The position numbers and the translations under genes were made by a program. From assembly GCF_013408825.1 (NCBI RefSeq), contig NZ_JACCBZ010000010.1, positions 83,472 through 147,471 on the forward strand: a stretch of DNA of 64,000 nucleotides. The letters run 5' to 3'. The notes beneath the pieces were generated by a model. That model was not told the origin of the DNA and did no database searches. It saw only the letters and a program-made list of their open reading frames with translations. Below, one piece after another: positions 41,423 through 50,861 of the stretch. Position 1 is the first letter of the stretch. Every line of letters starts with the position of its first letter. The stretch is from Mucilaginibacter tundrae (GTDB lineage Bacteria; Bacteroidota; Bacteroidia; Sphingobacteriales; Sphingobacteriaceae).

Positions 41423-42004
41423 TTAACTTTTCAGGCTTTTACTTCGAATTTTAGAAAGGAATTGGGTGGTCATACCCAAATAAGAGGCCAGCGCATACTG
41501 CGGCACACGATAGGCCACATCGGCGTATCGCTCCATAAAACTGAAATATCGCTGTTCGGCATTTTGAATTAAATTGGACATTACCCGGCGCTGATGGTAG
41601 GCGGCAGACCTTTCTGCCATAATCCGGAAAAAGGTTTCATAAATATGGCCAGCGGCTTTCAGCTTTTCTTCGCTTTCATGGTCGATCTGTAATACAGTAC
41701 TGTCTTCCAATGCAACCACAAACATGGTAGCAGGCTGTTGCAGAATATAACTATTATAGTCTGATATCCACCAGTCTTCTATACCAAACTGAATGGTATG
41801 TTCCGCACCTTTCTCATCTATCACATAAGAGCGGAAAGCGCCTTTTACAACATAGGATCGATATTTAGCAATAGATTCAGGAAGAATGATAAACTGCTTC
41901 TTTTTTACCTTTTTCTCCTTGAAATATGAAAGGAACAAATCCAGTTCTTCATCAGAAAACTGCACCTTATTTAAAACATGTTCCTTTAACGAATCCTTGT
42001 CCAT
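41423..42004 (-). CDS. Crp/Fnr family transcriptional regulator
   Basis: A 193-residue regulator with a cyclic-nucleotide-type beta-roll (about 30-125: KQFIILPESIAKYRSYVVKG) and a long C helix, then a short winged-helix region ending VPQYALASYLGMTTQFLSKI. The DNA recognition helix (TTQFLSKIR) is present. No iron-sulphur cysteine cluster is seen, so oxygen sensing of the Fnr kind is unlikely. It lies 97 bp upstream of the SDR gene on the same strand and may control the SDR-monooxygenase pair. Confidence 0.9.
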   Translation of the reverse strand: MDKDSLKEHVLNKVQFSDEELDLFLSYFKEKKVKKKQFIILPESIAKYRSYVVKGAFRSYVIDEKGAEHTIQFGIEDWWISDYNSYILQQPATMFVVALEDSTVLQIDHESEEKLKAAGHIYETFFRIMAERSAAYHQRRVMSNLIQNAEQRYFSFMERYADVAYRVPQYALASYLGMTTQFLSKIRSKSLKS

Positions 42005-42090
42005 AATGTAAATAAAAGAAGAATGATGGGCAGTTCAAAGGGTTAAAATAAAGATTTACTTTTTGATAACACCGAACACAAGCCGACTAA

Positions 42091-43872
42091 CTAATATCCA
42101 TCTACCTTTATTATCTTAATTCCTTTTGGAGCGGTTACATTTATGCCCATATCGCCGTTCGGCAGCTTTCTAACTTTAATAGTTACTATACCCAAAGGAG
42201 TAGGGTAAGTACCTTCGGCAAAGGTTAGGTCGCCCAAATGAGGTTCAATTTTTAACACCCTGCAACCGGGCGCTATAACATTAACACCCAGCACATATTG
42301 CGTTAACCAAGGCGTTGGACCCGATGCCCAGCCATGGCATAAACTATGCCTGAAACCTTTATAACAAAAAGCGCCATAGTCACCGTGGATATCCTTTTTG
42401 CCGGGTGGCACTAGCTCATCTATCCTTGAAGCATTTGGGAGCCAGTCAATATTAAAATCCTCCCAAAATGTAGTTGCGCCCAACGAAAGCATTGGCCCCC
42501 AGTAATTACGGATGGCATCAATAGCGCCTTGGTAGTCACACGCTTTTGCTTTGGCTTTAAGCATGTAGTATCCAAAAAAAGTAGAGTAATTATGTACCCC
42601 TCCTAATGATAAAATACTATCCGCTTTACCCGCAGGCATTAAACCAGATAACGAAAGCAATGCGGCAGCTTGCTTAGAGTCATTAGCATCGGGTACATTC
42701 TTTTTTAACCGATCAATAGCCTCTCTGCATTTAATTGCCATAGCGGGATCGTTCAATGTGCTGCATAACTCAGATCCAGCCTTTAAGGTCATAACCAGCA
42801 TGGCTTGTAAACCAGCATGTATAGCTTTGGGATTAGTGCTCGACGGCCAATCTAAAAATCTCGCGCCATCATTAAGGGCTTCACTGCTATTGCTATCTAT
42901 TTTGGAAATAAGGTGGTTCAATAATGGGATCAAATATGTTTTTTGTTGGGCGAGATATTTCTTATCACCGGTATGCATATACAAATCATGTTGTATCAAT
43001 ATCCACCACATAGAATAGGATACCATTCCATTCATATATTGCGGCAAAGGTGTAATATTTTTTGCGAGGTCGAGGCTCTTTGGCACGACATCATTATATC
43101 CAAATACAGCAGCTATTGTTGATGTTTCCGGGTGCATATCACCAACCCAAACCAGTCGGTCGCGCTTTATGCCGTCCCATAAATAATCCTGCATGTTTAG
43201 TTGTACGGTATAAGCGCCGGTGAGCCAAATTTTATTCAATAATGTATCGCTGCATTTAAATGACCCTAAATAAGGAATATCTCTAAACACAAATATTGCC
43301 CTTGCCTCTTTCAATTTAAGTTCAGCGGTGCTATCTATCAAATCTATCCGCACAAACCTGAAACCCGTGTTACCAACCTCCAGTTTACCGAGCCATGGCA
43401 ACGAGATAATAAAATCGCGCATCGCATGGTCGTTGGTAGCATTGTGGATGGTATCAATATTGCTCATGGCCTCACTTGCGGATTCGCCAAAGCGGATGCG
43501 TATACGAACAGGTTTTCCTCCTGCCGACTGGTCTGTTATCAATTGTAAGCCGCCTTGGAGTTCGCGCCCAAAATCGAGCAATATTCCGGCTTTACCAGTT
43601 GCATCATTATGCATAACGCACAAATCCTTTCCTGAAAGATCTGCCTGGCCATCTCCCGGCTTTAATAGTGTTTCAGCATTGATGATATGAGTTGATGCCC
43701 CGGGCGTTTCCCACAATATTTTCACCGGCGAAAGGTAGCGGCGCACAGTTTCTTCCGTTTGAACATCTTTTAAATGAGCCCCGGAAAAAACCGGCGGCAA
43801 TTGCAATTGCGCATAGCCGTTTTTTAGTAGAAATAGAAAAACGAGCAACAGGCCAGTAGATGGTTTATTCAT
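42091..43872 (-). CDS. Secreted GH78-like alpha-L-rhamnosidase
   Basis: A 593-residue exported glycoside hydrolase. The ATG at 43872 begins a signal peptide ending around GYAQ; an upstream ATG adds seven residues. A beta-sandwich region (about 40-200) is followed by an (alpha/alpha)6 barrel with the GH78 signature DGIKRDRLVWVGDMHPE (233-249). The C-terminal beta domain ends with ITVKVRKL-like strands. It is shorter than many GH78 enzymes and lacks the extra N-terminal carbohydrate-binding modules. It probably releases rhamnose from plant or bacterial glycans. No SusC/SusD pair is beside it, so it is not part of an obvious polysaccharide utilization locus. Confidence 0.87.
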   Translation of the reverse strand: MNKPSTGLLLVFLFLLKNGYAQLQLPPVFSGAHLKDVQTEETVRRYLSPVKILWETPGASTHIINAETLLKPGDGQADLSGKDLCVMHNDATGKAGILLDFGRELQGGLQLITDQSAGGKPVRIRIRFGESASEAMSNIDTIHNATNDHAMRDFIISLPWLGKLEVGNTGFRFVRIDLIDSTAELKLKEARAIFVFRDIPYLGSFKCSDTLLNKIWLTGAYTVQLNMQDYLWDGIKRDRLVWVGDMHPETSTIAAVFGYNDVVPKSLDLAKNITPLPQYMNGMVSYSMWWILIQHDLYMHTGDKKYLAQQKTYLIPLLNHLISKIDSNSSEALNDGARFLDWPSSTNPKAIHAGLQAMLVMTLKAGSELCSTLNDPAMAIKCREAIDRLKKNVPDANDSKQAAALLSLSGLMPAGKADSILSLGGVHNYSTFFGYYMLKAKAKACDYQGAIDAIRNYWGPMLSLGATTFWEDFNIDWLPNASRIDELVPPGKKDIHGDYGAFCYKGFRHSLCHGWASGPTPWLTQYVLGVNVIAPGCRVLKIEPHLGDLTFAEGTYPTPLGIVTIKVRKLPNGDMGINVTAPKGIKIIKVDGY

Positions 43873-44112
43873 GTAAATGAAATTTGCTAACACTTAGTTG
43901 GTGTCCAAGTTAACGATCGTTAGCAGAATTTAAAAATGATTAGCAGGATTGCCACGCTATCCCGGCAAACATTATCCAAGCAACAGTTGTTACAAGTTGC
44001 AAGCTGACACCTCAGTTATAAGTAAGTGGCGTAAATAAGTTGTTTTTTAGATTTATATCTTTAAATACTTATCAAGTATAAAGGATTATCCGCATATTGA
44101 ATTTATAATAAT

Positions 44113-44262
44113 ATGAATAACTTATACATTACAGATTTAGAAGAAAAACCCAACCTTGAGAAAAAGAAATGGGAAAAACCTTCTTTGGATATTATTGGAA
44201 AAGCAGAAATTGAAAGTGGTAATACTAATGGACCAGAAGCTAGTAATGGCGCCTTTTCATGA
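44113..44262 (+). CDS. Orphan RiPP (lasso-like) precursor peptide candidate
   Basis: A 49-residue ORF in the 490-bp gap between the GH78-like gene and yifB. It starts MNNLYITDLEEKPNL, then KKKWEKPSLDIIGKAEIESG and ends NTNGPEASNGAFS. The stretch W20-x2-P23-x-L25-x3-G29 matches the lasso leader motif YxxPxLxxxG, with W for Y. If cleavage is before Gly36, Glu42 falls at position 7 of a 14-residue core, compatible with a seven-residue lactam ring. The usual Thr at -2 is absent. No B1, B2 protease or asparagine-synthetase-like cyclase gene is in the window. The next ATG overlaps the stop (ATGA, 44259), but the frame behind it runs antisense into yifB and has no recognisable product. Confidence 0.6.
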   Translation: MNNLYITDLEEKPNLEKKKWEKPSLDIIGKAEIESGNTNGPEASNGAFS

Positions 44263-44362
44263 CGTGGTTTGGGGAGATCAATAAAACATGCCAATTAGCC
44301 ATTTACAAAAAAGGTAATAGTTGGAGACAACGAAGCTTTAAGCTTTGGGTTGTGCCTTACCA

Positions 44363-45901
44363 TCATCCCGCCCAACCCTCTCTATCCAAACTCCTGAAAT
44401 GTATCGCCTCCGCCAAATGCTCCACCTTAATATCTTCGCTTCCGGCTAAGTCGGCTATGGTGCGGGACACTTTCAATATTCTGTCATAAGCACGCGCGGA
44501 TAACCCCAGTTTCTCCATCGCTTTTTTAAGCAAGATCTGCCCGGCCTCGGTTATTTTGCAGATTTCGCGTACCATTTGCGGCGACATCTGGGCATTGGCG
44601 TGTAAATCAGGTTTATCGCCGAAGCGTTCTATCTGTATATTGCGGGCAGTAATCACCCGTTCGCGGATCAATTCACTTTTCTCCGCAGGGCGATCGCTGG
44701 ATAATTCACTAAAATTTACTGGCGTAACTTCCACATGCAAATCAATCCTATCCAAAAGCGGACCGGATATTTTACTCATATACTTTTGCACAGCTCCGGG
44801 CGGACAAGTACATTCTTTTTCCGGGTGATTGTAATAACCGCAAGGGCAGGGGTTCATACTGGTAACCAGCATAAAACTACAGGGGTAATCCACCGAAAAC
44901 TTAGCGCGCGCAATATTTACTTTGCGTTCTTCTAATGGCTGCCGCATCACTTCCAATACGCTGCGTTTAAACTCGGGCAACTCATCCAAAAACAAAACAC
45001 CGTTATGCGCTAATGATATTTCACCCGGCTGGGGATTAGTTCCGCCACCAACCAAAGCAACATCCGAAATGGTATGATGCGGCGATCTGAATGGTCTTAT
45101 GGTTACCAACGCATCCGCAGCAGCCAGCTTGCCCGCTACCGAATGGATCTTGGTAGTTTCTAACGATTCATGTAAACTAAGCGGTGGCAATATAGAGGGT
45201 AATCTGCGTGCAAGCATGGTCTTCCCAGCTCCCGGCGGACCAATCAATATCACGTTATGGCCGCCCGCGGCGGCAATTTCCAGTGCACGTTTAATATTTT
45301 CCTGTCCTTTTACTTCGCTAAAATCGCTGTCATAATTGCATAGGCTATTATAAAACTCTTCCCGGGTGTTTACTATCTCGCGGTCAAGTTTGGCCTCTCC
45401 GTTAAAAAAATCAGCTACTTGCTTTATCGATTCAACGCCATAAACTTCCAGGTCGTTCACAATGGCGGCCTCCCGGGCATTTTGTTTGGGTAGGATGAAC
45501 CCTTTAAAACCATCTTTCCTGGCCTGTATCGCAATAGGCAAAGCGCCTTTAATGGGCTGGAGGCTACCATCAAGCGAAAGCTCGCCCATGATCAGGTATT
45601 TGTCTAGTTCTTCGATTTCTATTTGTCCTGATGCCGCTAAAATCGCTGTTGCGATAGTTAAGTCGTAAGACGAGCCCTCTTTGCGGATATCCGCAGGCGC
45701 CATATTTACCACCACTTGTTGGCGAGGCATTTTATAACTCGAACTTTTTAGTGCTGATTCAATCCTAAAATAGCTTTCTTTAATAGCTGTATCGGCTAGT
45801 CCAACAATGAAGAATTTGGTTCCAGGCAAAATATTTACCTCAATTGTAATTGTTATAGCCTCGATGCCATATACCGCACTGCCAAAAGTTTTAACTAACA
45901 C
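44363..45901 (-). CDS. YifB/ComM family Mg-chelatase-like AAA+ ATPase
   Basis: A 512-residue protein with an N-terminal Lon-substrate-like domain (1-180), a Mg-chelatase AAA+ domain with Walker A GPPGAGKT near residue 220 and Walker B LFLDELPEF, then the cysteine cluster CPCGYYNHPEKECTCPPG. ComM family helicases extend heteroduplex during natural transformation and branch migration. Length and motifs are normal. It is alone on the minus strand; the M1 peptidase gene lies 74 bp beyond the start. Confidence 0.93.
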   Translation of the reverse strand: MLVKTFGSAVYGIEAITITIEVNILPGTKFFIVGLADTAIKESYFRIESALKSSSYKMPRQQVVVNMAPADIRKEGSSYDLTIATAILAASGQIEIEELDKYLIMGELSLDGSLQPIKGALPIAIQARKDGFKGFILPKQNAREAAIVNDLEVYGVESIKQVADFFNGEAKLDREIVNTREEFYNSLCNYDSDFSEVKGQENIKRALEIAAAGGHNVILIGPPGAGKTMLARRLPSILPPLSLHESLETTKIHSVAGKLAAADALVTIRPFRSPHHTISDVALVGGGTNPQPGEISLAHNGVLFLDELPEFKRSVLEVMRQPLEERKVNIARAKFSVDYPCSFMLVTSMNPCPCGYYNHPEKECTCPPGAVQKYMSKISGPLLDRIDLHVEVTPVNFSELSSDRPAEKSELIRERVITARNIQIERFGDKPDLHANAQMSPQMVREICKITEAGQILLKKAMEKLGLSARAYDRILKVSRTIADLAGSEDIKVEHLAEAIHFRSLDREGWAG

Positions 45902-45975
45902 TAATGATAAAGTTTATTCAAAGCGTAAGATATAGATTTTATTTTGAGTGATAAAATCAAATAGCAACTTGGGGA

Positions 45976-47565
45976 TTATTGGCCTTTCACATCAAATTCG
46001 GCAAGCAAATCAACATTGGGATCTGCTAATAGATTTGCAGGTTTTACTTCTATTGAGAATGAAGCCGTTGTTTCCCTTTCCTTAACATCAACGGTATAAA
46101 GTTTACCCGCTATCTCCAATTGCAATGGGAACACAAATAAATTGTTCTGTTTTTGGGTGATGTTAATGTTAAGTGTTTTCTTATTCGCGTCATAATTCCA
46201 AACTATGCTTAACTCCGGATGCCCGGCATTATAGATCCATTGATTGAAGAATGTATGCAAGTCCTGCCCACTAGCTTGTTCCATTACCTGCTCCAGGTCA
46301 GCTGTGTTGGCGTTAAGATTTTTGTATTTAGCGTAGTAGGCGCGTAAGCCTTTCCAAAACAGATCGTCGCCTATTTTACGGCGCAACATATGTAGTGTCC
46401 AGCTTCCTTTTTCGTAGCTGTTGGCATTTAATAATTGTACATAATTGCTTTTCACGGCTGTATCTACCACCGGAGTATATCTGCGCTGTTCAAATTTGAT
46501 CACCTTGTTACGGTCATCGGCCTCGCGCTTTTTTAGTGTATCAATGCCATATTTATTTTCGAGATAGCAATTGGTCATGTAGGTAGCAAATCCTTCGCTC
46601 AACCATAAGTTTTTCCAGTTTTTTTCTGTCACCGCATCGCCAAACCATTGGTGGCCAATCTCGTGAGCTTGCAGTTCTTCATCGGCCCTTCCGGCATCCG
46701 GCGAATCCTCATAATAAAAAATAGCACTGGCATTTTCCATGCCACCATATATGGTTTTGGATTGTACATTGGCCAGCTTTTCGTAATCATACAAGCCCAA
46801 TTTGGCATCGTAAAATTTTAGTATCTCCGGCGCGTAAGCATAATTTTTGAATCCATTTATTTCGTCCTCCGGAAAAACATAAGTATAAACAGGGACGCCA
46901 CCTACCGTTCCTGATTGCTGTATGGCAAATTCCGCAACGCCAATTACCATTAGTTTGGGTGCCAATGGCTCACTTTCTTTCCAGTGGGTTAGTTTAAGAT
47001 GATTAGGTAATTCTTTCTCCTCGGTTTTTAACCCATTTGATACTATCTGGTAATGATTCGGCGCAGTGACAATAAAGTCAACTGTTGCTTTGTCTGATGG
47101 ATAATCTGCACAGGGCAACCAGTTATGCGCCCGGTTCGGCCAGTTGTCCCCAAAAAAAGTACGGTGTCCGTGTTTATTTGTGGATATGATCAATCCATCG
47201 GCTGGGATGCCTGAGTAGTTAATGGTATAAGTATGTGTAGTATTAATTTTTGCCGGTGACAAAATATGTATTACATCGCTATCCTGAACAAATTTTAAAG
47301 ATTTTCCATCCTCATTAATAGAAGACACCAGCATACCTTTGCCGGTATTGTTCTTTTTAACCAGGTTTAATTCAGGTTCATTAACATTGCCTGTAAACTT
47401 GATAGTAACATCCGCTTTTCCTTTTATATTATCGTTCGCATCATTCAACCCTATAGCAAATGTATAGTGCTGTACATCCATATCTTTAAAGGCCACCTGC
47501 GCTTCTGCAGCCGATGATAATATCAACAAAAATATCGATCCGAAATATAAAAGGCCTTTTTGCAT
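45976..47565 (-). CDS. M1 family zinc metallopeptidase, exported
   Basis: A 529-residue aminopeptidase of the M1 family, with a signal peptide ending SAAEAQ. The substrate motif GGMENAS (GxMEN type) and zinc-binding HEIGHQWFGD (HExxH) near residues 275 and 300 are clear, with the third ligand glutamate in NLWLSEGFATY. It is short, lacking the long C-terminal helical domain of E. coli PepN but keeping domains I-III. The mature protein should sit in the periplasm or on the surface and trim peptides. It starts 3 bp after ffh on the same strand, an unusual pairing. Confidence 0.94.
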   Translation of the reverse strand: MQKGLLYFGSIFLLILSSAAEAQVAFKDMDVQHYTFAIGLNDANDNIKGKADVTIKFTGNVNEPELNLVKKNNTGKGMLVSSINEDGKSLKFVQDSDVIHILSPAKINTTHTYTINYSGIPADGLIISTNKHGHRTFFGDNWPNRAHNWLPCADYPSDKATVDFIVTAPNHYQIVSNGLKTEEKELPNHLKLTHWKESEPLAPKLMVIGVAEFAIQQSGTVGGVPVYTYVFPEDEINGFKNYAYAPEILKFYDAKLGLYDYEKLANVQSKTIYGGMENASAIFYYEDSPDAGRADEELQAHEIGHQWFGDAVTEKNWKNLWLSEGFATYMTNCYLENKYGIDTLKKREADDRNKVIKFEQRRYTPVVDTAVKSNYVQLLNANSYEKGSWTLHMLRRKIGDDLFWKGLRAYYAKYKNLNANTADLEQVMEQASGQDLHTFFNQWIYNAGHPELSIVWNYDANKKTLNINITQKQNNLFVFPLQLEIAGKLYTVDVKERETTASFSIEVKPANLLADPNVDLLAEFDVKGQ

Positions 47566-47568
47566 TAT

Positions 47569-48897
47569 TTACATCTTAGGCATCCTGCGCATCATGCTGG
47601 CCATAGCTGCCGGGTTGCTCATTTGTTTCATTACCTTACGCATATCGTCAAACTGCTTTATTAAACGATTAACCTCGGTAAGGTTGGTTCCCGATCCATT
47701 GGCAATACGGTTACGTCTGCTTTGGTTAATGGTATCCGGATTAGCTTTTTCATATGGTGTCATCGATTGGATAATAGCCTCGATAGCTTTAAAAGCATTA
47801 TCATCTACTTCCACATCCTTCATCATTTTGCCAACACCCGGTATCATGCCCATCAGATCTTTCATGTTACCCATTTTTTTGATCTGCTGTATCTGGCTAT
47901 AAAAATCGTTAAAGTCGAATTTGTTTTTGCGGATCTTCTTTTGTAGTTCGGCAGCTTCTTTCTCGTCAAACTGCTGTTGCGCGCGTTCAACCAGGGAAAC
48001 CACGTCCCCCATGCCCAAAATTCTTGATGCCATACGATCCGGGTGGAAAACGTCGAGCGCTTCCATCTTTTCGCCGGTACCAATAAACTTGATTGGCTTG
48101 TTAACCACTGATTTAATTGATAACGCAGCACCGCCACGGGTATCACCATCCAGTTTGGTTAACACAACACCAGTAAAGTCCAAGCGATCATTAAAAACCT
48201 TAGCCGTATTCACCGCATCCTGACCGGTCATGGCATCCACCACAAATAAGATCTCATGTGGTTTAACCGCGTCTTTTACCTGCTCAATTTCCACCATCAT
48301 GGCTTCATCGATAGACAAACGGCCGGCTGTATCAATGATCACGACATTATGCCCGTTTTGTTTTGCTAACGCGATGCCTTCTTTTGCTATCGCGATAGGA
48401 TCTTTCGATTCACGGTTCGAGTAAACGGGAACACCGATCTGCTGGCCTAAAACCTCCAGCTGGTCAATAGCCGCGGGGCGGTAAATATCATCAGCCACCA
48501 ATAATGGCTTTTTATTTTTTTGTGTTTTTAGATAATTGGCAAGTTTACCGGTAAAGGTTGTTTTACCCGCACCATTCAAGCCCGCAATTAAGATAATGGT
48601 TAATGCGCCCGAAAATTCCAGTTCAGCAGTACTGCCACCCATTAAGGCTGCCAGCTCATCATTCATGATCTTAGTAAGCAACTGGCCCGGCGATACAGCG
48701 GTTAATACGTTTTCGCCTAATGCTTTTTGCCTCACATCATCTGTAAATGCTTTGGCAGTTTTATAGTTAACGTCGGCATCCAGAAGGGCTTTGCGTATCT
48801 CCTTCATGGTCTCCGCCACGTTTATTTCAGTAATTGTTCCTTGTCCCTTCAGGACTTTAAACGCCCTGTCGAGTTTATCCGAAAGATTTTCAAACAT
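47569..48897 (-). CDS. ffh: Signal recognition particle protein (SRP54)
   Basis: A 442-residue GTPase that targets membrane proteins cotranslationally with 4.5S RNA and FtsY. The N domain is 1-90, the G domain holds GLNGAGKTTFTGKLA, DTAGRLS and TKLDGDTRGGAAL, and the M domain (about 300-442) starts GMGDVVSLVE and is methionine-rich near its end (MRKVMKQMSNPAAMASMMRR). Full length. A promoter with TAACTTTG lies about 34 nt upstream of the ATG. Confidence 0.97.
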   Translation of the reverse strand: MFENLSDKLDRAFKVLKGQGTITEINVAETMKEIRKALLDADVNYKTAKAFTDDVRQKALGENVLTAVSPGQLLTKIMNDELAALMGGSTAELEFSGALTIILIAGLNGAGKTTFTGKLANYLKTQKNKKPLLVADDIYRPAAIDQLEVLGQQIGVPVYSNRESKDPIAIAKEGIALAKQNGHNVVIIDTAGRLSIDEAMMVEIEQVKDAVKPHEILFVVDAMTGQDAVNTAKVFNDRLDFTGVVLTKLDGDTRGGAALSIKSVVNKPIKFIGTGEKMEALDVFHPDRMASRILGMGDVVSLVERAQQQFDEKEAAELQKKIRKNKFDFNDFYSQIQQIKKMGNMKDLMGMIPGVGKMMKDVEVDDNAFKAIEAIIQSMTPYEKANPDTINQSRRNRIANGSGTNLTEVNRLIKQFDDMRKVMKQMSNPAAMASMMRRMPKM

Positions 48898-48930
48898 TAT
48901 TATTCAGCTCTTTAATCGTTATTAAGAATG

Positions 48931-48962
48931 CAAAGTTAAGCTTTTAAACCTATTGGTTTAAA
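48931..48962 (-). promoter_or_regulatory. Candidate ffh promoter
   Basis: On the minus strand TAACTTTG (48931-48938) matches the -7 consensus and TTTA lies 20 bp upstream (48959-48962). Confidence 0.5.
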
Positions 48963-48972
48963 CGAGATTTGA

Positions 48973-49986
48973 TCAAGGAAATTTATAGATCATACCCAGA
49001 CCCATACCCTCAGTACCCTGCGCCTGCGGAGCGGTATTTTTATCATATAGAAATGACCCGTTAACCGTAACCGCTATTAATTTATTCACCTTGGCGGTTA
49101 AGGTGGCATCAATCCGGTGACTTATATAGGCCAATGATTGTGTATATGGAATAAATAAGGCATAACGCGCGGTAATATGCAAGTTTGGCATCAAATCCTT
49201 ATCAACCGTAGCCACACCCTGGAAGGCGATCTGATTAAAAATAGTTTTATCAGGTGTTACCCCATAATTATCGGACTGATTATGGTAGATTGTGGTATCC
49301 AATACGAATGTTTGCCTCGCTGTCGCGGCACCTAACCTCAAATCGAACCATTTATTTGGGCGATACTCCACCCCGGCAGACTCCGTTAAATAACCGGGCG
49401 ACATAAATTTGGATATCAATAGCGGCGGCAATGGGTCTTGGTAGGTATATCCATTATCAAACTGCGACTCAAAGGTTAATGATCCGAAAAACAACCAATG
49501 CTTTGAGAGCTGAGTTGCCAATTTATTATCATAAAAAATACGGTCGTTAGTTTTACGCAAACCTTCTCCTTTAATTTTTGACGTACCATAAAGCAAGTTT
49601 ACTTCGGTGGTGTAATCTAATGGCGATTTGTTGTATTCTGCTTTAAAATCGTAGTTAACGTTTAAAGCTAAATTGCTTGCACCACCACCGGTCCAGTTTT
49701 TTGTAAACCCGGATTGATTAAAATTAATATTGAATACCGTCCATTTATGCCAATAGCTGAATTGATAATCGGGCAGCGTAACAGGTATGGTTATTGGGGT
49801 TATTTGTATCTGCCTTACACGTACCGGTAATTCATTTTTACCGGGATCAATCCGCAATTTATTTAAAAGTGTTGTATCTGTTTTAATGCTATCTCTTTTA
49901 GCGGTATCGGTTTTTTGTGCCGATGCCGACAAACCCGACAATAACAAAATAGAGCAAATTAATTGGGGAACACTTTTTATAACCAT
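48973..49986 (-). CDS. DUF3078 domain outer-membrane-associated protein
   Basis: A 337-residue exported protein from the ATG at 49986, with signal peptide ending SGLSASAQ; a longer frame adds 12 residues. It is rich in beta strands of barrel type, for example FNINFNQSGFTKNW, followed by the family core GGGASNLALNVNYDFKAEYN, matching the DUF3078 proteins of Bacteroidota. The end GMGLGMIYKF is consistent with a final beta strand. The proteins are believed to be outer-membrane barrels of unknown function. It is followed by ffh 75 bp away. Confidence 0.85.
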   Translation of the reverse strand: MVIKSVPQLICSILLLSGLSASAQKTDTAKRDSIKTDTTLLNKLRIDPGKNELPVRVRQIQITPITIPVTLPDYQFSYWHKWTVFNINFNQSGFTKNWTGGGASNLALNVNYDFKAEYNKSPLDYTTEVNLLYGTSKIKGEGLRKTNDRIFYDNKLATQLSKHWLFFGSLTFESQFDNGYTYQDPLPPLLISKFMSPGYLTESAGVEYRPNKWFDLRLGAATARQTFVLDTTIYHNQSDNYGVTPDKTIFNQIAFQGVATVDKDLMPNLHITARYALFIPYTQSLAYISHRIDATLTAKVNKLIAVTVNGSFLYDKNTAPQAQGTEGMGLGMIYKFP

Positions 49987-50058
49987 GCTACTACAAAGAA
50001 AAGCTAAAATCTGCTTTTTCAATAAAAAATAAGAAAAAATTAGCCGCCTGAACCTATT

Positions 50059-50799
50059 TTACTTAACTGGCTGAAGGGCTGGCAATGCATATACCTTTGG
50101 TCTACGAAGATATCTGCGGTAGTTTGCTTTGATCGAAGCTATAAAATCATACTCGCTGGCCGCCATTACAAAATAATATCCCGGGCGATAGCGTTGCATA
50201 AATTCGGTTAGCTGCGGATCTTTTAAGCCTGTTATACGCTCAACTAATGCGCGGTTAAATCGATAATCAATTACATTCTGGTAGTAATCGCTTTGTATGG
50301 TTTGCCTTAAATGCTCGGCATTCCTTCCTTCACGGCTAAACATATTATAAAGTGCATCAATACTTATTCCCGCCCCGCTACCTGGTGATACCGAAAGGAT
50401 GTCCTTATCTGCGAGCACGCCATAAATTTTAGTGTAATCGCGTTTGGTTGCGGCTAATTTTTGCTCAGGGTCCATTATAACGCTGTTTACTTTCACTTCC
50501 TGTAATTGTATCGCGCTGCGTTTCAAATAAACCGCTAATGAATTATAATTTTCAATCTTAAGGGTATCACTAAAATAATTCTGCTTGGTAAATATCAATA
50601 CATCTCCAATATTTGCAGCAATCTTATATTCAGCTTTTAAGTTATTATATACCGATTTTCCGGTACTTGTATTTAAAATATTTACTTCGGCTATGCGGCC
50701 ATTGGTGCCTTTATCAAAAACAATTCCGTCAACAACCTTATCCTGCGCAAAAGCACAAAAACAGCTCCCTACTAACAATACCGTCAGTCCAAATCTCAT
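50059..50799 (-). CDS. Exported protein with carboxypeptidase-regulatory-like beta domain
   Basis: A 246-residue protein from the ATG at 50799 (signal MRFGLTVLLVGSCFCAFAQ); an upstream ATG in frame would add 17 residues but weakens the signal. The mature N-terminus KVVDGIVFDKGTNGRIAEVN is a CarboxypepD_reg-like beta-sandwich (about 20-105), the domain often seen at the start of TonB-dependent receptors. The remainder is helical and ends in a proline-containing tail; no receptor plug is present. It is upstream of the DUF3078 gene and downstream of the LysM glucosaminidase gene on the same strand, so the four genes are likely an envelope cluster. Confidence 0.75.
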   Translation of the reverse strand: MRFGLTVLLVGSCFCAFAQDKVVDGIVFDKGTNGRIAEVNILNTSTGKSVYNNLKAEYKIAANIGDVLIFTKQNYFSDTLKIENYNSLAVYLKRSAIQLQEVKVNSVIMDPEQKLAATKRDYTKIYGVLADKDILSVSPGSGAGISIDALYNMFSREGRNAEHLRQTIQSDYYQNVIDYRFNRALVERITGLKDPQLTEFMQRYRPGYYFVMAASEYDFIASIKANYRRYLRRPKVYALPALQPVK

Positions 50800-50861
50800 A
50801 GCAATGCCAAAACTACATGCTTGCCGTACAAACCTCATTCTATTTAACACTAATTAACAAG

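Noticed and set aside
44259..44489. Plus-strand ORF of 76 codons overlapping the end of the precursor gene
   Set aside because: Two thirds of it is antisense to the 3' end of yifB and no domain is recognised; kept only as an observation.
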